A DNA stretch of 57,376 nucleotides from Anaerococcus provencensis (GCF_000312365.2 NZ_HG003686.1:161555-218930); one strand, 5' to 3'. Shown: positions 1-9,089, counted from the stretch's first letter. Translations and numbers: made by a program. The notes: generated by a model not told the origin, from the sequence alone.

Positions 1-1
1 C

Positions 2-118
2 ACTAAGAAAGAACTTGATGTATTAGATATTGTAAAAACTGATAAAAAAGAAGCTGACATAGAAATAAAGGCAAGAAAAATAGTATCCTCCTATGATAGC
101 CTTGTTATTGGAGGCTAA
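2..118 (+). CDS. istA: IS21-family transposase IstA, C-terminal tail (partial)
   Basis: An open frame runs in from the window edge and ends at TAA 116-118, two bases before the ATG of istB. The 38 visible residues are a Lys/Glu-rich tail ending in SLVIGG. No catalytic domain is visible, so the assignment rests on its position: IS21 elements carry istA immediately upstream of istB, usually overlapping or nearly so. The DDE transposase domain would lie beyond the left edge. Confidence 0.7.
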   Translation, partial: TKKELDVLDIVKTDKKEADIEIKARKIVSSYDSLVIGG

Positions 119-119
119 T

Positions 120-863
120 ATGAATATTAAAGAAGCTTCTAACATACTTAAGCTCTCTTATCTAAGAGAGTCATATGAGGATTTAATAGAAGAATCATCA
201 AATCTAAACTTATCTAACGAAGACTTCTTAAAACTTTTCTTAGAAAGAGAGGTAGAAAGAAGAAAAAACAACGGGATAGCAAGAAGAATAAGAAATGCTA
301 AATTTATCAACAAGAAATTCTTAGAAGACTTTGATAAAACAAAATATTCTCTAGAACTAAACAAAAAATTTGAATATCTTGAAACACTAAAATTCATAGA
401 TAACAAAGAAAACATAATCATGATAGGAACACCTGGTTGTGGAAAAACTCACTACGCTACAGCCTTAGGCATAAAAGCGTGTATGAAAGGAAAAAATGTA
501 CTCTTTACATCAGTTCCCAACTTAGTAATAGAATTACAGGAGGCAATGAGTAAAAATCAAATTACTAATTACAAAAGAAAATTTGAAAAATATGATTTAG
601 TAATACTAGATGAGCTAGGATATGTATCATTTGATAAAACAGGATGCGAAATATTATTTAATCTCCTCTCATCAAGAAATGATAAGGGATCAATAATATT
701 AACCACAAACCTAAACTTTGAAAGATGGGAAGAAGTATTTAAAGATCCAGTGCTAACGGGAGCAATAGTAGATAGACTTGCTCATAGAGCCCATATCATG
801 GATATGTCTAGGGAAAAATCATATAGGATGGAAGATAGCATAGAGTGGTCAAAAAATATTTAA
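120..863 (+). CDS. istB: IS21-family helper ATPase IstB
   Basis: A 247-residue AAA+ ATPase of the IstB/DnaC family, which helps the IstA transposase select and remodel target DNA. Walker A is GTPGCGKT at about residues 103-110 and Walker B is LVILDE with the Asp near residue 164. An N-terminal basic helical region precedes them, as is usual in the family, and the length is normal. I chose ATG 120 because GGAGG lies at 110-114 and the istA stop is adjacent. An in-frame ATG at 93 sits inside the istA tail and has no ribosome binding site. The element looks intact at this end. Confidence 0.93.
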   Translation: MNIKEASNILKLSYLRESYEDLIEESSNLNLSNEDFLKLFLEREVERRKNNGIARRIRNAKFINKKFLEDFDKTKYSLELNKKFEYLETLKFIDNKENIIMIGTPGCGKTHYATALGIKACMKGKNVLFTSVPNLVIELQEAMSKNQITNYKRKFEKYDLVILDELGYVSFDKTGCEILFNLLSSRNDKGSIILTTNLNFERWEEVFKDPVLTGAIVDRLAHRAHIMDMSREKSYRMEDSIEWSKNI

Positions 864-931
864 AAATATATGTAAAAGCGCCTTTCCCCTAGGGGAAAGC
901 TAGTAAAAGATATTAAGTATTTCTTTACCAT

Positions 932-979
932 AAGTGGACCATTTTTCAATAATAACTGTGGACCATTTTTCGGTTGACA
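932..979. repeat. Terminal end of the IS21-family element with tandem end repeats
   Basis: The motif GTGGACCATTTTTC occurs twice, at about 934-947 and 958-971, and the element then ends GGTTGACA at 972-979. Read on the minus strand this starts TGTCAACC, the 5'-TG..CA-3' form of IS21-family tips, whose ends usually hold several short internal repeats. The interrupted CoA-transferase reading frame resumes at 979. The target duplication cannot be seen because the other end lies outside the window. Confidence 0.75.
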
Positions 980-1938
980 TTTACATCTACTAGGGCTTCT
1001 GTGACTGATAGGACTGGTTCTACGCAGGCGTCTCTTTCTTTGAATATTTGGACCCATTGGTCAAATGTTTTGGATTTGATATCTGCTATGATTTGTTCTT
1101 TGTATTGGCCAGCTGATTCTATTGTGACTCCTTCTTCTAGCCAATCTTCGTGTCCCAAGACTTCTAGCAGTGTTTTAAAGAACTTGCCTTCTACTGATCC
1201 TATGGATATATATCTACCATCTTTTGTTTGGTAGAAATCATATATACCACTACCGTTTAGCCAGTGGCATTCTCTTGTTGGATTGTTAATAGCTCCTGCA
1301 CCTAGCATTGAGTTTAGTGGTATGAGTGAATCTAGGATTCCTATGTCTATAAATATTGATTTGCCATTTTCTTTTCTCTTGTTGTGGGCTGCTAGTATTC
1401 CTATTATAGCGTTTAGTGATGATGCTATGTCACCGATTTGGCTACCGTATAGGACTAGACCAGATTCTTTTCTACCAGAAAAGCTTGCCACACCGGATAG
1501 GGCTAGGTAGTTGATATCGTGGCCTGCTCTATCCCTGTATGGACCGTTTTGTCCGTAACCTGATAGGGAGCAGTAGATGATGTCTGGGGCAAATTCTTTG
1601 ACTTCTTCGTATGATAGGCCGAATTTTGCCATAGTTCCTGGTCTAAATTGTTCTATGATACAGTTGTAGCCTTCTTCTTTTATCAAGCGTTTTACTTCGC
1701 TGACTCCATCTTCTGATTTTAGGTCTAGAAATATTTCATCTTTGGCATGGTTCATCCATGCGTAGTTGGCGCTTACTCCATTTTCTGTTTTTGGTTCCAT
1801 TTCTAAAACTAGATCAGGTCTGTTTGGAGCGGATATTTTTGTTACCTTTGCTCCCATTTCAGCTAGTTGCCAGGTAGCATACGGTCCAGGCAATAGTGTT
1901 GTGAAGTCCAAAATTTTTAAATCATCGAGTAGGTTCAT
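979..1938 (-). pseudogene. CaiB/BaiF (AMACR-like) CoA-transferase family protein, C-terminus cut off by IS21 element
   Basis: About 320 native residues of a family III CoA-transferase/alpha-methylacyl-CoA racemase protein, which moves CoA between acids or epimerises 2-methylacyl-CoA. The N-terminus (LDFTTLLPGPYATWQLAEMGA) and the signature SGYGQNGPYRDRAGHD followed by INYLALSG, typical of the racemase branch, are intact, as is CVEPVLSVTEAL near the break. The native frame stops at VDVN, where the IS21 tip begins. Eleven IS-encoded residues then lead to a stop at 946-948. Family members run about 360-400 residues, so roughly 40-80 are missing. AGGAGG lies 5 bases before the ATG. It is divergent from the acyl-CoA operon at 2189, suggesting a role in the same metabolism. 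Loss of function is inferred, not shown. Confidence 0.82.
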
Positions 1939-2188
1939 TGATCCTCCTAACGTTTTCTTACACTTTTTAGAATTTTGTGAATGGTTATCTTTTATAGTTT
2001 GCTAACTATACTAATAGGTAAATCACCCTTTATCATCGAAAACAAAACATATACTAAAGTTTATATGATAAAATTTATAAAAAAATGTTCTATAGTGAAA
2101 ATGTTTGCAGGTTTTTGAAATAATTGGGTATATGTATAAGGAAAACAATTTAACTAGACAAAATAAATATTTTAAGGAGTTTAAAAAA

Positions 2189-3046
2189 ATGGACGTTAAA
2201 AAAGTTTTAGTTGTTGGCGCTGGTCAAATGGGCGGAGGAATTGCACAAGTTTTTGCCCAATCAGGTTTTGAAGTATTGTTATACGATTCATTTGAGGGAG
2301 CAGTAGAGAAAAAAATCGATTTCATTACCAGTATTCTAGATAAGGATGTTAAAAAAGAAAAGAAAACTCAAGAAGAAAGAGATAAGGCTCTTTCTAATAT
2401 CAAAGAATGCAAAGAGCTAAGCGAAGCCAGCGATGTAGATGTAGTTGTTGAAGCTATTATAGAAAACTTGGATACAAAGGGTGAACTTTACAAAAATCTT
2501 GGCGAAATAGTAAGTGACGATTGTATCATGGCTTCAAACACATCATCTCTTCCAATAACTGAGCTTGCAAGCCGTTATAAGAACCCTGAGAAATTTATCG
2601 GTATGCATTTCATGAACCCGGTACCTGTGATGAAACTTGTTGAAATTATTAGAGGACTACAAACTTCTGATGAAACTTATCAAGTGATTCACGACCTATC
2701 TGAAGCTATAGGCAAGGTGCCAGTTGTATGTAATGACGTTCCTGGATTTATTTCTAACAGGGTTCTTCAAGTTTACATCAACGAAGCAATTTCTTGCCTA
2801 AACGAGGGTGTAGCTAGTGCAGAAAATATCGATACAATTATGAAGCTTGCAACAAATAACCCAATGGGCCCACTAGAATTGGCTGACTTCATTGGTCTTG
2901 ATACTGTTAAGTATATACTTGATGTACTTTACGAGGGATATGGAGATCCAAAATATGCCCCAGATCCACTTCTTAAAAACTATGTAAGAGCTGGCTGGTT
3001 AGGCAAAAAGACAGGCAAGGGCTTCTACGATTACGAAAATAAATAA
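2189..3046 (+). CDS. hbd: 3-hydroxybutyryl-CoA dehydrogenase
   Basis: A 285-residue NAD(P)-dependent 3-hydroxyacyl-CoA dehydrogenase that interconverts acetoacetyl-CoA and 3-hydroxybutyryl-CoA in butyrate formation or beta-oxidation. It starts with a Rossmann motif GAGQMGGGIAQ. The family signature HFMNPVPVMKLVEIIRG carries the catalytic His, and DVPGFISNR and the C-terminal helical domain GPLELADFIGLD follow. Length matches the family (~280). ATG 2189 has AAGGAG at 2174-2179. A longer frame from TTG 2105 lacks a ribosome binding site and adds a non-conserved 28-residue leader. First gene of an operon with an acyl-CoA dehydrogenase and a CoA-transferase; no crotonase or thiolase is present here. 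Confidence 0.95.
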   Translation: MDVKKVLVVGAGQMGGGIAQVFAQSGFEVLLYDSFEGAVEKKIDFITSILDKDVKKEKKTQEERDKALSNIKECKELSEASDVDVVVEAIIENLDTKGELYKNLGEIVSDDCIMASNTSSLPITELASRYKNPEKFIGMHFMNPVPVMKLVEIIRGLQTSDETYQVIHDLSEAIGKVPVVCNDVPGFISNRVLQVYINEAISCLNEGVASAENIDTIMKLATNNPMGPLELADFIGLDTVKYILDVLYEGYGDPKYAPDPLLKNYVRAGWLGKKTGKGFYDYENK

Positions 3047-3061
3047 TTGGGGGTTATATAG

Positions 3062-4753
3062 ATGATTAATATGGATTACTTACTAAACGAAGAGCAAAAA
3101 GCGTTTAGATATGAAGTTAGAGAGTTTGTAGAAAAGAAGATTAAACCAAATGCTTTTGATTGGGATGTAAATGATATTTTCCCACTAGAAGTTATCAAGG
3201 AAATGGGCGAAAAAGGTTGGTTAGGCTTACCTTGGCCAAAAGAATACGGTGGCATGGGCAAAAGCTTCCTAGAATATGCTATCCTTGTTGAAGAGATTTC
3301 TAGGGTTGATGCAGGTGTTGGCGTATTTATGTCAGTTCACTCATCAGCCGCAACAAGCCCAATATATGATTGGGGTACAGAAGAACAAAAGAAATACTGG
3401 ATCCCACAACTTGCTAGTGGAGAAAAACTAGGAGCCTTTGTTTTGACAGAATCTGATGCAGGATCTGATGCTGGTGGCTTACAAACAAGTGCAGTATTAG
3501 ATGGTGATGAATTTGTCATCAATGGTGAAAAGATTTACATCACCAACGCACCATATGCAGATATCTATATAGTGTTTGCCCTAACAACACCAGGCATCGG
3601 AACTAGAGGAATCACAGCCTTTATAGTTGAAAAGGGAACACCAGGATTTGAGATTCCAGATACCTACAGCAAAATGGGCTTACACTCATCTTCAACAGGA
3701 AGATTGACCTTTAACAATGTAAGAATTCCAAAAGAAAACCAACTAGGTCCTGAAGGAAAAGGATTTAATATAGCTATGACAACCCTAAATGGTGGAAGAA
3801 TCGGTATAGGTTCACAATCTCTAGGTATAGCTCAAGGTGCCTTAGAAGAAGCAATCAACCACACCAAGTCAAGATACCAATTTGGCAAACCTCTAGCAGC
3901 AATCCAAGATATCCAATTTAAAATCGCAGATATGGGAACAAGAGTAAACGCAGCAAGACACATGGTTTACACAGCTGCAAAGATGAAAGATGAAAAGCTT
4001 GATTTCCTAGAAGCAGCAGCTATGGCAAAATTATTTGCATCTGAAACAGCAGGATATATCACAGACCAAGCATTGCAAATGCACGGTGGTTCTGGTTACA
4101 TCAGTGGTATTCCAATAGAGAGAATGTACAGAGATACCAGAGTCAATAGAATCTACGAAGGTGCGTCAGAAGTACAAAAAATAGTTATCTCTAGATCTAT
4201 CATAGGCAAACTTGATGGTGATTCTAAGGATAAAAAAGATACAAAGAAAGCTAAGAGAAAAATTACAGGCGAACGTAAAAATGTCCTAATAAATGAAGGA
4301 AGCCCAGAAGAAAAAGTAGACAAATTGATAGAAGCAATAGGCCTTGAAAATCTAAAGGCAGAAAAAGTTGATATCAACGGACCAATCAGCGATGCTAAAA
4401 ATGTCGTTGCCTTTGGTATGGGCTTAGAAAAAGAAGAAGATATGGAACTTATAAACGAGCTTGCAAATGAGACAGGATCTATAGTAAGCGCTTCTAGACC
4501 AATAGCAGAAAGTAGAAAGTGGATTGGTATAGATAGATATATAGGACTTTCCGGACAAAACTTCCCAGGCCAAAGATACATCGGAGTGGGAATCTCTGGT
4601 CAAGTTCAACACTTGTTGGGCCTAAAGGAAACTGATGAAATCATAGTAATAAACAACAATCCAAATGCACCATTCTTTGCAGAAGCAGACTATGGTATAG
4701 TGGGCGATTACAAGGAAATTCTTCCAATATTAATAGAAAAATTAAGGGGTTAG
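3062..4753 (+). CDS. Acyl-CoA dehydrogenase fused to an EtfA FAD-binding domain
   Basis: A 563-residue two-part flavoprotein. Residues 1 to about 385 are a short-chain acyl-CoA dehydrogenase, with LTESDAGSDAGG and YITNAPYAD flavin/substrate motifs and the catalytic Glu region RIYEGASEVQ. Residues about 445-563 match the C-terminal FAD domain of electron-transfer flavoprotein alpha: GQNFPGQRYIGVGISGQVQH, then [20 protein letters not shown]. The N-terminal EtfA domain is absent and no etfB is in the window. Likely reduces crotonyl-CoA to butyryl-CoA or the reverse. It sits 15 bases after hbd and 10 before the CoA-transferase. A second copy at 53957 carries an extra rubredoxin-like tail. ATG 3071 is an alternative start. 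Confidence 0.9.
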   Translation: MINMDYLLNEEQKAFRYEVREFVEKKIKPNAFDWDVNDIFPLEVIKEMGEKGWLGLPWPKEYGGMGKSFLEYAILVEEISRVDAGVGVFMSVHSSAATSPIYDWGTEEQKKYWIPQLASGEKLGAFVLTESDAGSDAGGLQTSAVLDGDEFVINGEKIYITNAPYADIYIVFALTTPGIGTRGITAFIVEKGTPGFEIPDTYSKMGLHSSSTGRLTFNNVRIPKENQLGPEGKGFNIAMTTLNGGRIGIGSQSLGIAQGALEEAINHTKSRYQFGKPLAAIQDIQFKIADMGTRVNAARHMVYTAAKMKDEKLDFLEAAAMAKLFASETAGYITDQALQMHGGSGYISGIPIERMYRDTRVNRIYEGASEVQKIVISRSIIGKLDGDSKDKKDTKKAKRKITGERKNVLINEGSPEEKVDKLIEAIGLENLKAEKVDINGPISDAKNVVAFGMGLEKEEDMELINELANETGSIVSASRPIAESRKWIGIDRYIGLSGQNFPGQRYIGVGISGQVQHLLGLKETDEIIVINNNPNAPFFAEADYGIVGDYKEILPILIEKLRG

Positions 4754-4763
4754 GTAAAGCTAT

Positions 4764-6101
4764 ATGACTTATCAAGAAAAATACCAAGAAAAGTTAATCA
4801 CAGTTGATCAGGCAGTAGATTTAGTCAAAGATGATATGAACATAGACTACGGTTGGTCTATATCTACATCTAGATACTTTGATGCTGCTTTGGCAAAGAG
4901 ATTGGGTGAGTTCAACAACATTCACATTCGTGGGGGTTGTGAACTTACAGAACCTGCAGTATTTGCCGCAGATTCAGAAAATGAACACTTTACCTATACT
5001 TGCTATCACGGTTTGGGAGCTATGAGAAATGTCCTCAAAACTGGCCAAGCTTTCTATGCACCAATGAGATATTCAGAATTGCCATCCTACTTTGAAAGAG
5101 GATACCTAACAACAGATATCTATGTGATGCAAGTAACTCCAATGGATAAAGATGGATATTTCAACTTTGGTCTATCAGGATCATACACAAGAGCAGGCTT
5201 TGAAAGAGCAGATATAGTTATACTAGAAATAAATGAAAGTATGCCAAGAGTATCTGGTGGATCTGATGCCAATATTCACATCGACGAAGTTGATTATATC
5301 ATCGAGGGAGATAATCCAGAGCTAAAGGGCATACCAAATATGGGCTATGGAGAGCTTGAAGAAAAGGTAGCAGAGCTTGTAGTACCAGAAATAGTAGACG
5401 GAGCTACAATTCAAATCGGTGTTGGTAACCTACCAAATGCTATAGTTTCACTATTGGCAAAATCTGATGTAAAAGACTTGGGATGCCACACAGAGCTATT
5501 TGTAGACGGCTTCCTTGATTTGATCAAAGCTGGCAAAGTTACAGGTATGAGAAAGAAACTAGACAGGGGTAACCACGTATTTACCTTTGCCCTAGGTAGC
5601 CATGAGCTTTACGATTATATGGAAAACAACCCACAATGCCTTGTAAGAAGCGTTGACTATGTAAACAGCCCATCAGTAATCAAACAATTTGACAACTTTG
5701 TAAGTATCAACGGAGCAATCCAAATCGACTTGCAAGGTGAAGTTTCTTCAGAATCAGTAGGATACAGACACATATCAGGTTCTGGTGGAGCCCTAGACTT
5801 TATGCTTGGAGCATACGAATCCAAGGGTGGTAAATCCTTTGTAACCTTGCTATCAGCAAGAGAAGGGAAAGATGGCAAGTTAGTATCAAACATAGTGCCA
5901 AACTTTGCACCAGGAACCATGGTAACAGGCACTCGTGCCAACACTCACTACATTGCAACTGAGCAAGGCCTAGTGAACCTTAAAGGTAAGTCTGTATGGC
6001 AAAGAACAGAAGATATCATATCAATTGCTCACCCACAATTTAGAGATGAGCTAATCAAAGAAGCAGAAAGAATGAAAATTTGGAGAAAATCTAATAAGTA
6101 A
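4764..6101 (+). CDS. Acetyl-CoA hydrolase/transferase family (butyryl-CoA:acetate or 4-hydroxybutyrate CoA-transferase type)
   Basis: A 445-residue family I CoA-transferase. GVGNLPNAIVSLL and GCHTELFVDG, with the presumed catalytic Glu that forms the glutamyl-CoA thioester, fit the butyryl-CoA:acetate/4-hydroxybutyrate CoA-transferase group, as does the length. ISGSGGALDFMLGA and GTMVTGTRANTHYIATEQG are further family blocks. It follows the dehydrogenase fusion by 10 bases and ends the operon at a strong terminator. Probable role: release of butyrate with transfer of CoA to acetate. The exact acid pair cannot be read from sequence. Confidence 0.9.
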   Translation: MTYQEKYQEKLITVDQAVDLVKDDMNIDYGWSISTSRYFDAALAKRLGEFNNIHIRGGCELTEPAVFAADSENEHFTYTCYHGLGAMRNVLKTGQAFYAPMRYSELPSYFERGYLTTDIYVMQVTPMDKDGYFNFGLSGSYTRAGFERADIVILEINESMPRVSGGSDANIHIDEVDYIIEGDNPELKGIPNMGYGELEEKVAELVVPEIVDGATIQIGVGNLPNAIVSLLAKSDVKDLGCHTELFVDGFLDLIKAGKVTGMRKKLDRGNHVFTFALGSHELYDYMENNPQCLVRSVDYVNSPSVIKQFDNFVSINGAIQIDLQGEVSSESVGYRHISGSGGALDFMLGAYESKGGKSFVTLLSAREGKDGKLVSNIVPNFAPGTMVTGTRANTHYIATEQGLVNLKGKSVWQRTEDIISIAHPQFRDELIKEAERMKIWRKSNK

Positions 6102-6112
6102 TCCACAAAAGC

Positions 6113-6145
6113 AAAATCGGGCCAATTGACCCGATTTTTGTTTTG
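6113..6145. terminator. Bidirectional terminator between convergent genes
   Basis: Perfect 9-bp stem AAAATCGGG / CCCGATTTT (6113-6121 with 6130-6138) followed by a T-rich run. An A-rich run on the other side lets it serve the convergent minus-strand gene too. Confidence 0.85.
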
Positions 6146-6148
6146 AAA

Positions 6149-6745
6149 TTATTTAATAGAACTTGGAGTTTTGAGCATATTTGCCAGTTCATAAATTGCC
6201 ATAATATCGTCCTTTTTTGCTGGATGATTGTCTATTACATATTGGCATAGGTCAAGCATCCAAACTACTACATATTTTGACAGATAAAAGCCTTGGATGC
6301 CATTTGCTAGGATTGATCTTCTGCCATTTCTAACTATATCATCTCTCATTTGGTCAAAATATTTAGTGAAATGCTCGTTTGATTTTTTATCAAGTATTAT
6401 TGATTCTATGAGAGCGATTAGACTATTTAGGTAGCTATGGTCAATGGGATTAATCCTAAATTCTATATTGTTTTGTTCGTTTAAATATATATCTTCCTCA
6501 ATACCGTAATTTTCATAAGCTTTTCTGTAGTTGTCTATATCAAAATCTGCAAAAAAATTGGGATATAGGCCGTAAGGGAATTTTGACTTTTCTATTGTTT
6601 GCTTTAGAAATTCTAGTTCGTTTTTCCTACTGTCAAATGAAGCTATGAATATGGGCGATAGGGTCACCAATAGCTTTAAGTTGTTATTGTTATCATCATT
6701 TGGGAAGATTAGTTTTATATAGTCTTTATTTTTTTCTATATTCAT
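6149..6745 (-). CDS. Protein of unknown function
   Basis: A 198-residue soluble protein that I do not recognise. It has no signal peptide, membrane segment or metal motif. The N-terminal half is acidic and Asn-rich (NDDNNNN near residue 16); the C-terminal half looks all-helical, including a conserved-looking stretch RRSILANGIQGFYLSKYVV. Its start codon overlaps the stop of the YbaK-type gene (ATGA at 6742-6745), so the two are probably translated together. That coupling suggests, but does not prove, a role near tRNA quality control. Confidence 0.75.
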   Translation of the reverse strand: MNIEKNKDYIKLIFPNDDNNNNLKLLVTLSPIFIASFDSRKNELEFLKQTIEKSKFPYGLYPNFFADFDIDNYRKAYENYGIEEDIYLNEQNNIEFRINPIDHSYLNSLIALIESIILDKKSNEHFTKYFDQMRDDIVRNGRRSILANGIQGFYLSKYVVVWMLDLCQYVIDNHPAKKDDIMAIYELANMLKTPSSIK

Positions 6746-7221
6746 TGGATCACATCAAAAAACTTTGCGCCATTTGCTTTTGCCAAGTCTTCTGCCTTTA
6801 ATTTTAGTCCGTGGCCAATTTTTCCTGCCGAAATCTTTATATATGGAAGATCTGTGGCACTTTCATCAATTACAACTGGATAGTCTTTTTTCATAGCAAG
6901 AGAGGTTGTCGCACCTCTTTCGTAGCCTATCTTAGATTTCAATTCTTTTAATGGCAACATTTCTAATTTTTTGACACCTATGCACTTGGCAGCTTTTTTG
7001 AAATTTATATTTGCTTCACCGGGTATGACAAAGATATAAATATCATTGGTGTTTGCGACTGTTGCCAAGGTTTTGTATATGTAGTGTATATCTTGATGGG
7101 TCTTTTCTGAAAGGTCGACCGATGAGACAAAGTCTCCTTCCAAGCCGTAGTCTTGGTGGTCATATTCGATATTTAACTTGTCTAATATTCTCATTGCATT
7201 TGTTTTTATTTCTTTTTTCAT
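6742..7221 (-). CDS. ybaK: YbaK/EbsC-family aminoacyl-tRNA deacylase
   Basis: A 159-residue member of the YbaK family, which hydrolyses mischarged Cys-tRNA(Pro) or related aminoacyl-tRNAs in trans. It starts TNAMRILDKLNIEYDHQDYG, and the family blocks IYKTLATV (with the conserved Lys), VIPGEANINFKKAAK, GYERGATTSLAMKK and VVIDESA are all present. Length is typical (~155-160). It is the first gene of a two-gene minus-strand unit. The substrate amino acid is not evident from sequence. Confidence 0.9.
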   Translation of the reverse strand: MKKEIKTNAMRILDKLNIEYDHQDYGLEGDFVSSVDLSEKTHQDIHYIYKTLATVANTNDIYIFVIPGEANINFKKAAKCIGVKKLEMLPLKELKSKIGYERGATTSLAMKKDYPVVIDESATDLPYIKISAGKIGHGLKLKAEDLAKANGAKFFDVIQ

Positions 7222-7301
7222 AAAATCACTTCCTATTTGCCTATTATACTATAAATTATCCAAAGATAATGGGTATAAAGCTAGAAAGAATTGGAGTATT
7301 T

Positions 7302-8066
7302 ATGGAAAATATTATTACCTATGTTTACCACTCTTGTTACAGTGTGGAAACTAAAGATTTATTTATTGTTTTTGATTATTATAAGGGAAAATTAAATATT
7401 CCTGAAGACAAGGAAGTTATTTTTGTATCTAGTCATGGACACTCTGACCACTACACATCAGAGATTTTGAAACTGCCAGACAGAGATAATATTACCTATA
7501 TTCTATCTAGCGATATAAGAGAGCTTCCAAGTGATGAAAATATAGTTTTTATCAAAAATAACAAGTTATCTATGGACCATTTAAAGACTTTGTATAAGGC
7601 GGACAATGTACATTTTGTAGATAAAAATATGACATGCCAAATCAAATTAGCTTCTGGTAAAGTAATTGATATCAAAACTTTTGGATCAACAGATCTTGGC
7701 ATATCAATATTGATGAATGTTGATGGTGTGAATATTTTCCATGGAGGAGATTTAAACTTCTGGGCTTGGCCAAGCAATGATGAAGCTACCATGAAAAAAG
7801 AATACGACGACTTTATGGTTGAGGTCAATAAGATTAAGAAAGAAGACATAGATATTTGCTTTTTTGCCCTAGATAATAGGTTGGAAGAGAACTATTACAA
7901 GGGAGCAGACATTTTTATAAGGGAAGTTAAACCAAAAGTCTTCTTTCCTATGCATTTTGGTTCAAATGAGCAAGTATCTAGAAAATTTAAAGAAGAATTT
8001 AAATACGACTTTACTGATGTAAGAGAGATAAGAGAAGAAAATCAAATAGAGATGATTTATAGATAA
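7302..8066 (+). CDS. Metallo-beta-lactamase-fold hydrolase
   Basis: A 254-residue cytoplasmic MBL-fold protein. Zinc ligands are visible as SHGHSDHY (HxHxDH), HGGDLNFW (bridging Asp) and FPMHFG (final His). The fold resembles UlaG/RomA-type hydrolases. The substrate is unknown. I chose ATG 7302 because GGAG lies 6 bases before it at 7293-7296. The in-frame ATG at 7269 has no ribosome binding site. It is followed by the DegV pair but with its own gap. Confidence 0.85.
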   Translation: MENIITYVYHSCYSVETKDLFIVFDYYKGKLNIPEDKEVIFVSSHGHSDHYTSEILKLPDRDNITYILSSDIRELPSDENIVFIKNNKLSMDHLKTLYKADNVHFVDKNMTCQIKLASGKVIDIKTFGSTDLGISILMNVDGVNIFHGGDLNFWAWPSNDEATMKKEYDDFMVEVNKIKKEDIDICFFALDNRLEENYYKGADIFIREVKPKVFFPMHFGSNEQVSRKFKEEFKYDFTDVREIREENQIEMIYR

Positions 8067-8141
8067 TTAATGTGGTATAATATATTATTATATCTTGGGA
8101 ATAAAGATATATTATATTCCGTTAACAAGTGAGGGAATAAT

Positions 8142-8996
8142 ATGGAAAAAATAGCAGTACTAGTTGACACTGCAGCAGATATAGATACAAAAATGGCTGA
8201 AGAACTTGGTATATATCTTTTGCCTTTGTATGTGAACTTAGATAACAAGTATTATAAGGATAGGATAGAGATTTCTCCCGATGAATTTTATGCTTGGATG
8301 GAAAAAAACGAAACTATGCCAAAGACGTCCACTGCATCACCAGGAGATCTTACTGAGATTTATGAAAGAATCAAAAGCGATGGCTATAACAAGCTAATAG
8401 CAATAAGTCTAAGTAGTCATTTCTCAAGCACTCATAATCTAATGCATATGTTTGAAGCTGATGGGCTGGAAACCTATGTATTTGATAGTAAAAATCTTAC
8501 TATGACTGAGGGATTTTTTGCCATCTATGCAAAGGAATTGATAGATCAGGGTCTACCTTTTGAAGAAATCATAGATAAGCTAAATCAAAAGAGGAACGAT
8601 TCTCACGTATTCTTTACCTTGGAAACTTTCAAATACTTGGTAGAAGGAGGCAGAGTCCCAAGAACCTTTGGTAAAATTGGAGATGCACTTTCTGTAAAAC
8701 CAATCATAACTGTAAATCCAGAAGAAGGATCTTTCAAGCTAATGAAAGTTGCTAGAGGAGAGAGGCGAGTACTAAGAGAGCTTAAGAAAATTGGTGAAAA
8801 TTTGGTGGCAGATGTTAAAGATTATTACTTTTTCTACGGACATGGTGGCTATGACCAAGCTTTATCAAAAATAGAAGATAGTCTCGGTGATGTGATAGCT
8901 AACGCCAAGAAAGTTTATAAGGTACAAATATCACCAACACTAGGAGCAAATACTGGTCCAGGTTTATTTGGCTTTGGGATTTTTACACTAGATTAA
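8142..8996 (+). CDS. DegV family fatty-acid-binding protein (FakB-like), copy 1
   Basis: A 284-residue DegV/EDD-fold protein. The family holds a fatty acid in a buried pocket; in many Firmicutes members (FakB) present it to the kinase FakA. The N-terminal VLVDTAADIDTKMAEELGI, the TSTASPGDL loop near residue 63 and the C-terminal GANTGPGLFGFG block are typical. GAGGGAATA lies upstream of ATG 8142. A second DegV gene follows at 9090 but differs through most of its length, so they probably bind different acyl chains. No fakA is visible in the window. Confidence 0.9.
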   Translation: MEKIAVLVDTAADIDTKMAEELGIYLLPLYVNLDNKYYKDRIEISPDEFYAWMEKNETMPKTSTASPGDLTEIYERIKSDGYNKLIAISLSSHFSSTHNLMHMFEADGLETYVFDSKNLTMTEGFFAIYAKELIDQGLPFEEIIDKLNQKRNDSHVFFTLETFKYLVEGGRVPRTFGKIGDALSVKPIITVNPEEGSFKLMKVARGERRVLRELKKIGENLVADVKDYYFFYGHGGYDQALSKIEDSLGDVIANAKKVYKVQISPTLGANTGPGLFGFGIFTLD

Positions 8997-9000
8997 TAAT

Positions 9001-9033
9001 AGTATTCATGGATTTGCCCATGAGTATTTTTGT
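9001..9033 (+). terminator. Rho-independent terminator after first DegV gene
   Basis: Eleven-pair stem (9001-9011 with 9018-9028, two G-T pairs) followed by a T run. It separates the two DegV genes. Confidence 0.7.
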
Positions 9034-9089
9034 ATACCAAAAAATATTTTAATTTAGAGATAATATGAATAATGAGAAAAGGATTAATT

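Larger units (their letters stand above)
1..979 (+). mobile_element. IS21-family insertion sequence, right part
   Basis: The istA tail, istB and the TG-type tip with internal repeats form the right part of one insertion sequence. A hairpin made of GCCTTTCCCC/GGGGAAAGC at about 881-900 follows istB. The element has inserted into a minus-strand CaiB/BaiF gene. The start of the element and the rest of the target gene are outside the window. Confidence 0.85.
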
